DNA of 64,000 nt from Streptomyces sp. SID11385 (lineage in GTDB: Bacteria; Actinomycetota; Actinomycetes; Streptomycetales; Streptomycetaceae). The stretch covers positions 1 through 64,000 of the forward strand of contig NZ_JAAGLR010000182.1 of assembly GCF_010548245.1 (NCBI RefSeq), read 5' to 3'. A model generated the notes under the pieces. It made no database searches, was not told the origin of the DNA, and worked only from the letters and a program-made list of their open reading frames with translations. The translations under genes and the position numbers were made by a program. Of the stretch, positions 32,640-40,400 are shown in pieces. Every line of letters begins with the position of its first letter. The first letter of the stretch is position 1.

Positions 32640-34187
32640 TCACTCGGCGCGCAGCCAGTCCGCCAGCCGCTCACCGATCATGATCGAGGTGAGGTTGGTG
32701 TTGCAGTTGACGATGCTCGGCATCACCGAGGCGTCGGCCACGTACAGGTTGTCCGCCCCGTGCACCCGCAGCTGTTCGTCCACCACGGCGCCCGCGTCGT
32801 CAGCGGTGCCCATGCGGGCCGTGCCCACCGGGTGGTAGCCGCTGTCCAGGCTCACCTTCACGTACTGCTCGACCATCGCGTCCTTCTCGATGAGCTTGTC
32901 GTTCAGCACGATGAAGCCGTCGCCCCGTGCCGCGATTCCCGGGTGGTTGGCCAGCTCCCAGCAGGTCCGGACGCCTTGGACCATCTTCTCCAGGTCCCGT
33001 TCGGTGGAGAGGAAGTCGAGCTGGATGTCAGGCCCCGCCGCCGGGTCGGCCGAGGCCAGCCGCAGCCGGCCGACGGACTCCGGCTGCTGGTCCACCACCA
33101 TGACACCGAAGATCATCGAGGCGCCCGCCAGCATCTGAAGCTCGGGGAAGAGCTCCAGATCGAAGTGGTTGACCATGTAGTACTGCATGTCGTTGAAGTC
33201 GGTGGAGCCCTTGGCCGTGGTCCGCACCATGGACTGCAGGAAGGGCACGTTCTCGTCCAGGGCCCCGTCCTTGGGCCGCATGAACACGCCGGTCCGCGGG
33301 TGGTCCATCAGGTGGGCACCGACCCCGGGCCGGTCCAGCCGGACATCGATTCCGAACCTGGTCAGGTCGTCGGCCGGGCCGATGCCCGAACGCATCAACA
33401 GCGTCGGGGTGTTGACAGCGCCGGCCGACAGAACGACCTTGTGAGCCCGCAGTTCCTCGGGCTCGCCGCCACCGGCCGACACCAGGACGCCCACCGCGCG
33501 GTCGCCCTCGAAGAGCACCTCGTGCACCAGCGTCCCGCTGCGCAGGGTCAGGTTCTCCCGTGCCCGACTCTCGCGCGTCAGGTACGCCATCGCCGTCGAG
33601 ACCCTGTGGCGAGGGTCGCGCCGGTTGGACGGGATCGGACCGATACCGGTCGCCTCGGGGTGGTTGTGGTCGGAGACCTCGGGGAATCCGGCCGCCAGGC
33701 TCGCTTCGGTGAAGGCGCGCTGCATGGTGGTCATCTCGTCCGGCTGGAACCGGCGGATCGGCACCGGTCCGCCCTTGCCGTGGTACCGGCCCCCGAAGTC
33801 CAGGTCGTCCTCCAGCCGGCGGAAGTACGGCAGTACCCGCTCGTACGCCCACGCCGGATTACCCGCCGCCGCCCACTTGTCGTAGTTCTCGGGCACGCCC
33901 CGCAGCGCGATGGTGGCACCGACCGCGGACGAGCCGCCGGTGACCTTTCCGCGGGGAAAGAGGATGCGTCGGCCGTCCATGATCTCCGCGCGGTAGTGCC
34001 AGTCGTGCTTGCTCATCGACATGGCATTGCCATTGGTGATGTCGTGCGGGATGCCGGCCGGATCGGGAAAGTCCGGGCCCGCTTCGATGAGGAGTACCGA
34101 ACGAGCCGGGTCCTCGCTCAGCCTGGCCGCGAGCGCCGCACCCGCGGAGCCCGCCCCGACGATGATCGCGTCATACGTGTGCGTCAT
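32640..34187 (-). CDS. GMC-family FAD oxidoreductase (choline dehydrogenase-like)
   Basis: A 515-residue flavoenzyme from ATG 34187 (MTHTYDAIIVGAGSAGAALAARL). Family parts are the FAD-binding GAGSAG, the GMC signature region FPRGKVTGGSSAVGATIALRG, the second signature AGAVNTPTLLMRSGIGP, the catalytic His in DSGYHPVGTARMG, and the terminal PSIVNCNTNLTSIMIGERLA. The family oxidises alcohols to aldehydes or ketones. It is divergent from unbV. Oxidoreductases of this general type are reported in nine-membered enediyne clusters (E9 group); the equivalence is from memory and not tested here. Confidence 0.85.
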   Translation of the reverse strand: MTHTYDAIIVGAGSAGAALAARLSEDPARSVLLIEAGPDFPDPAGIPHDITNGNAMSMSKHDWHYRAEIMDGRRILFPRGKVTGGSSAVGATIALRGVPENYDKWAAAGNPAWAYERVLPYFRRLEDDLDFGGRYHGKGGPVPIRRFQPDEMTTMQRAFTEASLAAGFPEVSDHNHPEATGIGPIPSNRRDPRHRVSTAMAYLTRESRARENLTLRSGTLVHEVLFEGDRAVGVLVSAGGGEPEELRAHKVVLSAGAVNTPTLLMRSGIGPADDLTRFGIDVRLDRPGVGAHLMDHPRTGVFMRPKDGALDENVPFLQSMVRTTAKGSTDFNDMQYYMVNHFDLELFPELQMLAGASMIFGVMVVDQQPESVGRLRLASADPAAGPDIQLDFLSTERDLEKMVQGVRTCWELANHPGIAARGDGFIVLNDKLIEKDAMVEQYVKVSLDSGYHPVGTARMGTADDAGAVVDEQLRVHGADNLYVADASVMPSIVNCNTNLTSIMIGERLADWLRAE

Positions 34188-34491
34188 GGATTTAAAACCT
34201 CGCCAGAGTGTGATGCGAAAGGGACCGATCTCACCCGAGTTTTTCAGGGCCGCCGGCATCCGGTCTTCTCCGAGACTGCTCAATGACGCGGCCCTGGATA
34301 TCCCCCGCACCGACCGAAGGCGTTGCCTCAACGGGCTGAAACCGCCCCCACGAACCGTGGCAACGTCAGAGAAGCAGTCCTTGCCGGGCTGATAGATCCT
34401 CAAGTGCCAGGTGCTGCGGCAGTAATTCCAGGATTACATTCGCAGTGTCCTCGGTCAGCTTTTTATTTCTCGTTCACGGGAGGGAAATGGG
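34188..34491. promoter_or_regulatory. Divergent promoter region for GMC and unbV operons
   Basis: A 304-bp gap between two outward-facing genes; no coding sequence is supported. The right part (34420-34480) is more AT-rich and ends with GGGAGGGAAA, the ribosome site of unbV. Specific -10/-35 elements could not be assigned with confidence. Confidence 0.5.
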
Positions 34492-36471
34492 ATGTCGTAC
34501 CGACAGCGATTCCGCAGGCTCATCCCAGGGGTGGTCACGATATTGGTGGCGACCTCGCTGTTCTTCGTCGTCCGTACCTCGGTATCCGTCGCGGGCGGTG
34601 ATCAGGCTGCTGCCGCGTACAAGTTCAAGGAGATGCCGATCGCGATGCCGCCCGGATACGACGCGCAGCCGAAGAAGACGATCCGTGAGGTGAACCCGGC
34701 CTACGAGAAGATTCGTGCCTGGATCTCCTCGGTCGGCGCCAGCATCGCGGTCAACGATGTCACCGGCCACGGACTCGCCAACGGTATGTGCATCGTCGAC
34801 ACCCGTACCGACTCGGTCGTGGTCACCTACACGCCGACCGCTCGTACCGCCGACCGGTTCACGCCCTTCGTGCTGGACGGCAAGCCGCTGCCGATGGACG
34901 AGGCCATGGCGCCCACCGGCTGCACCCCCGGCGACTTCAACGGCGACGGCCGCAACGACTTCCTGGTCACCTACTGGGGACGCACTCCGGTGCTGTTCCT
35001 GGCGAAGTCCGACGCCAAGACCCCGTCCGCGTCCGCGTACGTCCCGCGTGAGGTCGTCGCCTCGCAGAGTCTCGACGGCAAGTACCACGGGCCGCGGTGG
35101 AACACCGACGCCGTCTACGTCGCGGACCTCGACGGCAGCGGCCACCCGTCGATGATCGTCGGGAACTACTTCCCCGACTCCGACGTGCTCGACCCGCACG
35201 GCCTCGACAACGTCGAGATGAACGACTCGCTCTCCAGCGCGAAGAACGCCGGCGGTGACCACGTGCTGCGCTGGTACAACGCCTCGGCCGGCACCGACCC
35301 GGACGTCTCCTTCGTCGAGGAGAAGGACGCCATCCCGTACGCCAGCTCCACCGGCTGGACGCTGGCCATCTCCGGCGCCGACCTGACCGGCTCCGGGCTG
35401 CCCGACGTCTACATCGCCAACGACTTCGGCCACGGGCACCTGCTGCACAACCGATCCACCCCCGGCAAGATCCGCTTCACGGAGGCCAAGGGCGAGCGCA
35501 CCCCGACGACCCCGAAGTCGTTCGTGCTCGGCAACGGCTCCTTCAAGGGCATGGGGGTCGACTTCGGTGACGTCGACGGCAACGGCAGCTTCGACATGAT
35601 GGTCAGCAACATCACCGTCGCCTGGGGCCTGGAGGAGAGCAACTTCCTCTGGGTCAACCAGGCCGACAGCCCGGCCGCCGCGAAGACCGAACTGCGCAAG
35701 GGCGTCGCCCCCTTCAAGCAGGAGGCGCAGAAGAACGGCGTCGCCTGGACCGGCTGGGGCTGGGACGCGAAGATGGGCGACTTCCTCAACAACGGCCAGC
35801 AGAACATCCTGCAGGCCGACGGCTTCGTCAAGGGCGACATCGACCGCTGGCCGTGGCTCCAGGAAATGGCCATGACCAACGACAACCTGCTCTCCAACCC
35901 CGCGATGTGGCCGCACGTCGGCCCCGGTGACGACCTGGCCGGCGACGAGGTGATGGCGTTCTACGCCCGGACCAGCAGCGGCAAGTACGCGAACGTGAGC
36001 GAGCAGCTCGGCCTCGACGTCCCGATCCCGACCCGCGGGATCGCCACCGCCGACACCACCGGCAGGGGCGCGCTGGACTTCGCGATAGCCCGCCAGTGGG
36101 GCCCGCCCGCGTTCTACGCCAACCAGGCCCCGAAGCTGGGCAAGGACCTGACACTGCGGCTGTACCGGCCCGCGCCGGACGGCACCGCCGGAGAGGGCCT
36201 GGCCGCACCCGGCTCGCCCGCGTACGGCACCACGGTGAGCATCACCACCCCGCAAGGGCGGCAGATCGCCCAGCTCGACGGAGGCGGCGGACACGGGGGC
36301 TTCCGCAGCTTCGACGTGCGCTTCGGCCTCGACACCTATACGGGCCCGGTGAAAGCGCACTTCACGTGGCGCGACAGCGACGGCGGCCTGCACACCAAGA
36401 CCCGGCAGCTCTCCGCGGGCAGCCACACCCTCATGCTGACCGACGACATCCAGGAGGTGACGAGCCGATGA
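34492..36471 (+). CDS. unbV: Enediyne biosynthesis protein UnbV (FG-GAP/ASPIC domain; E4 type)
   Basis: A 659-residue exported or membrane-anchored protein. A signal anchor (LIPGVVTILVATSLFFVV, about 11-28) is followed by several FG-GAP/integrin-type Ca-binding repeats: PGDFNGDGRNDFLV, VADLDGSGHPSMIV, GADLTGSGLPDVYIANDFG and DFGDVDGNGSFDMMV. The C-terminal domain (about 540-650) matches ASPIC/UnbV. UnbV is one of the few genes conserved in enediyne clusters; its biochemical role is unknown. GGAGGG precedes the start. It overlaps unbU by 4 bp. Confidence 0.9.
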   Translation: MSYRQRFRRLIPGVVTILVATSLFFVVRTSVSVAGGDQAAAAYKFKEMPIAMPPGYDAQPKKTIREVNPAYEKIRAWISSVGASIAVNDVTGHGLANGMCIVDTRTDSVVVTYTPTARTADRFTPFVLDGKPLPMDEAMAPTGCTPGDFNGDGRNDFLVTYWGRTPVLFLAKSDAKTPSASAYVPREVVASQSLDGKYHGPRWNTDAVYVADLDGSGHPSMIVGNYFPDSDVLDPHGLDNVEMNDSLSSAKNAGGDHVLRWYNASAGTDPDVSFVEEKDAIPYASSTGWTLAISGADLTGSGLPDVYIANDFGHGHLLHNRSTPGKIRFTEAKGERTPTTPKSFVLGNGSFKGMGVDFGDVDGNGSFDMMVSNITVAWGLEESNFLWVNQADSPAAAKTELRKGVAPFKQEAQKNGVAWTGWGWDAKMGDFLNNGQQNILQADGFVKGDIDRWPWLQEMAMTNDNLLSNPAMWPHVGPGDDLAGDEVMAFYARTSSGKYANVSEQLGLDVPIPTRGIATADTTGRGALDFAIARQWGPPAFYANQAPKLGKDLTLRLYRPAPDGTAGEGLAAPGSPAYGTTVSITTPQGRQIAQLDGGGGHGGFRSFDVRFGLDTYTGPVKAHFTWRDSDGGLHTKTRQLSAGSHTLMLTDDIQEVTSR

Positions 36472-37487
36472 CCGAGACCCGTTCCCAGACTGTCGAGGCG
36501 GCTCCGCACGACGCCCGGCCCCACGCCGAGAAGAAGAAACCCAACCGGGACCCCCGCTACCTGGCACTGCGCAACTTCGCCATCTCCATGAGCGTGTTCA
36601 ACATCCTGGGCTACACGCTGCTCGGCTTCGAGCAGCCCTGGCTGTGGCCTATCATCTGCGCGCCGTTCGCCTACGCCGTCGAGATGGTGCTCGAGGTGAT
36701 CAGCGCCTGGGCCCACAACCGCCGGGCCCGCTTCCTGGGCGGGGGGTTCCGCAGGGTGTACGAGTTCCTGCTGCCCGCCCACATCACCGCGCTCGCGGTG
36801 AACATGCTGCTCTACGGCAACGACCTGCTGCTGCCCATCCTGCTCGGTGTCTTCATCGGCGTGGCCGGCAAGCATGTCCTCCAGGCACCGATCAACGGGC
36901 GCATGCGGCACTACATGAACCCGTCCAACTTCGGTATCACCGTCACACTGCTCATGTTCGGCTCCTGGATCAGCATCGCCCCGCCGTACGAGTTCACCGA
37001 GAACGCGAACACGTTCTTCCGTGTCGGCATTCCACTGGTCATCGCCACTGCGGGCACGGTCATCAACGCCATGCTGACCAAGCGAGTACCACTGATCGTC
37101 GGCTGGCTCGGCGGCTTCGTCATCCAGGCGGTGCTGCGCCACTTCCTGTGGGACGTGGCGATCTGGTCCGCGCTCGGGCCGATGAGCGGCGTCGCCTTCG
37201 TGCTCTTCACCAACTACATGATCACCGACCCCGGCACCACCCCGTCCAAGGGCCGCAACCAGTTCATGTTCGGCTCCTCGGTCGCCATGGTCTACGGGCT
37301 GCTGATGCTCTTCAACGTCGTGTACACACTCTTCTTCGCCACCACGATCGTGTGTGCAGTCCGCGGTGTCGGCTGGTGGGTCGCCCACGGTCTGCGACGA
37401 CGCCGGGAACCGGACGAGGCGAGCGGAACGGTGGCGCGGCCCGCCGAGCCGCGGCGCCTGGCCGACAACGAGGCGGTGGCAGCATGA
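36468..37487 (+). CDS. unbU: Enediyne biosynthesis membrane protein UnbU (E5 type)
   Basis: A 339-residue integral membrane protein from ATG 36468 (MTETRSQTVEAAPHDARP). It has about seven to eight hydrophobic spans (LRNFAISMSVFNILGYTLLGF, IICAPFAYAVEMVLEVI, FLLPAHITALAVNMLLYG, LLLPILLGVFIGVAGK, FGITVTLLMFGSWISIAP, LVIATAGTVINAML, FMFGSSVAMVYGLLMLFNVVYTLFFATTIV). The family resembles NQR2/RnfD-type membrane subunits, and the segment YMITDPGTTPS fits the flavin-binding region of that group. Required for enediyne formation by conservation, exact role unknown. Overlaps unbV and pksE by 4 bp each, so the three are translationally coupled. Confidence 0.88.
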   Translation: MTETRSQTVEAAPHDARPHAEKKKPNRDPRYLALRNFAISMSVFNILGYTLLGFEQPWLWPIICAPFAYAVEMVLEVISAWAHNRRARFLGGGFRRVYEFLLPAHITALAVNMLLYGNDLLLPILLGVFIGVAGKHVLQAPINGRMRHYMNPSNFGITVTLLMFGSWISIAPPYEFTENANTFFRVGIPLVIATAGTVINAMLTKRVPLIVGWLGGFVIQAVLRHFLWDVAIWSALGPMSGVAFVLFTNYMITDPGTTPSKGRNQFMFGSSVAMVYGLLMLFNVVYTLFFATTIVCAVRGVGWWVAHGLRRRREPDEASGTVARPAEPRRLADNEAVAA

Positions 37488-40400
37488 GCGTGCGCGAACC
37501 GCGGCCCGTCACCACGGCCGAGAACGACGAGCGGGAACTGTCCGGCCGGATCGCGGTGGTCGGGATCGCCTGCCGCTACCCCGACGCGGAGAACCCCGAA
37601 CAGCTCTGGCAGAACGTACTGGCGGGCCGCCGTGCCTTCCGGAAACTGCCCGACCAGCGGATGCGTGCCGCGGACTACTACTCACCCGACCCCACCGCGC
37701 CCGACCGCTTCTACAGCGCCAAGGCCGCGGTGATCGAGGGCTTCGAGTTCGACCGGGTCCGCTACCGGGTGGCGGGCAGCACCTTCCGCTCCACCGACAT
37801 GACCCACTGGCTCGCCCTGGACACCGCAGCCCGTGCCCTGGAGGACGCGGGATTCCCGTTCGGCGAGGGGCTGGCGGACGTCAACACCGGCGTCATCATC
37901 GGCAACACCCTCACCGGGGAGTTCAGCCGGGCCAATCTGATGCGGCTGCGCTGGCCGTATGTCCGCCGCACCGTCGGCGCCGCGCTGCGCGAGCAGGGCT
38001 GGGAGAACGAGGCGCTCACCGCCTTCCTCGACGGCCTCGAACAGCGCTACAAGAGCGCCTTCCCGCCCATCGGCGAGGACACCCTCGCAGGCGGCCTGGC
38101 CAACACCATCGCCGGCCGCATCTGTAACCACTTCGACTTCAAGGGCGGCGGTTTCACCGTCGACGGCGCGTGCTCGTCCTCCCTGCTCTCGGTCTCCACC
38201 GCGTGCGACGCGCTGGCCCGCGGCACGATGGACGTGGCGGTGGCCGGCGGTGTGGACCTGAGCATCGACCCCTTCGAGGTGATCGGTTTCGCCAAGACCG
38301 GCGCGCTCGCCACCGGCGAGATGCGGGTCTACGACAAGGGCGCCAACGGCTTCTGGCCCGGCGAGGGCTGCGGCATGCTGGTCCTGATGCGGGACGAGGA
38401 CGCCCGCGCGCAGGGCCGGTTCCGCTACGCCACCATCGCCGGCTGGGGCTACTCCTCCGACGGGAAGGGCGGCATCACCCGGCCCGAGGCCAGCGGCCAC
38501 CGCCTCGCCATACGACGCGCCTACCGCGCGGCCGGCTTCGGCATGGAGACCATCGGCCTCCTGGAGGGCCACGGCACCGGAACGGCCGTGGGTGACGCCA
38601 CCGAGCTGCGCGCCTTCTCCGAGGCACGTCGCGCCGCCGGCGCACTCGCCCCGGCCGCCCTGAGCACCGTCAAGGGCAACTTCGGCCACACCAAGGCCGC
38701 GGCCGGCGTCGCCGGGCTCCTCAAGGCGATCCTCGCGGTCCGCCACCAGGTGATCCCGCCCGCCACCAGCCACTTCGACCCGCATCCCGAACTCCTCGGC
38801 CCCACGCCCGCACTGCGGGTGCCGGACCGCGCCGAGCTGTGGCCCGAGGGCATGCCCATCCGGGCCGGGGTCTCCTCCATGGGCTTCGGCGGCATCAACG
38901 CCCACGTCGTCGTCGAGCACGCCGACGGCTTGCGGCGCAGCGCCGTGCCGAGCGTCACCCGCAGACTGGTCGCCTCCCGGCAGGACGTCGAGCTGTTCCT
39001 GCTGGACGGCACCGACCCGGAGGAGCTGCGGCAGAAGGCGACGCGCCTTGCGGAGTTCTGCGCCCAGCTCTCGTACGCCGAACTCGGCGACCTGGCGGCC
39101 ACGTTGCAGGGCGAGCTGGACGGCCGGCCCTTGCGCGCCGCGGTGCTCGTCGCCTCGCCCGAGCAGGCCACCGAGCGGCTCACCGAGCTGGCCGGACAAC
39201 TGGCCGCCGGAGTCCGTACGCTGCTGGACACCCAGAAGGGCGTCTTCCTCGGCAGCGCCGGGTCGGCCCCCCGGATCGCCTTCCTCTTCCCGGGGCAGGG
39301 CGCCGGAAAGCGGGGCGACGGAGGCGCGCTGCGTCGCCGGTTCGCCGCCGTGGACGAGCTGTACGACCGGCTCTCGCTGCCCACCGACGGCGACCTGGTC
39401 GCCACCGAGGTCGCTCAGCCCCGGATCGTGGCCGCCTCGGTCGCGGGCCTGCGAGTACTGGACATCCTCGGCATCGAGGCGGTCCGGGCCACCGGACACA
39501 GCCTCGGGGAACTGACCGCCCTGCACTGGTCGGGCGCCATGGACGAGCCGACCGTGCTGAGCGCGGCCGGCGTCCGCGGCCGGATCATGGCCGCGGCCGG
39601 CGACGGCGAGGGCACCATGGCGGCGCTCGCGACGACCCCCGAACTCGCCGAGACCCTGACCGCCGGCGAGCCGGTGGTGATCGCCGGCTACAACAGCCCG
39701 CGCCAGACCGTGGTGTCCGGCCCGGTCGCGGCGGTCGAACGAGTCTGCGCGCTGGCGGCCGGACAGGGCGTCGGCGCGGCGAGGATCAACGTCTCACACG
39801 CCTTCCACTCACCGGCCGTCGCTCCGGCCGCGGCCGGACTCGCCGAGCACCTGAGGACCGAGCGGTTCGGCCGGATCGGGGAGGGCCTGATCTCCACCGT
39901 CACCGGCGGACTGCTGCCCGCCGACACCGACGTGGTGGACCTGCTCACCCGCCAGGTACTGCAACCGGTCCGGTTCACCGAGGCGCTCCAGGAGATGGAC
40001 GGCGAGGTCGACCTGCTGATCGAGGTCGGACCGGGCCACGTGCTCAAGTCGCTGGCCGCCGAGATCCTGCCGGACGTGCCCGCGGTCGCCACCGAGGCGG
40101 ACGCCCTGTCACTGACCGGGCTGCTCGGCACGGTCGCCGCCGCCTGGACGATGGGCGCACCGGTCCGGCACGGTCAGCTCTTCGCCGGGCGCTTCACCAG
40201 GCCGCTGCCGCTGGACAAGGAGTTCCTGTTCTTCGCCAGCCCCTGCGAGTCCAACGACGAGGACTTCGTGCTGGAGCAGTCCGTACCGGCCGCGCTGCCC
40301 GAGCTCACCGCTCCCGCGGCCACCGCGGGCACCACGGCAGCCGACAAGGAGGACGCCTCCAGCCTGGGAGTGCTGCTCCGGCTTGCCGCCGAGCGAGCCG

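Noticed and set aside
36644-37483. N-terminal extension of pksE to 2,241 residues
   Set aside because: The extra part overlaps unbU in another frame and lacks family features; ATG 37484 gives the normal KS start.
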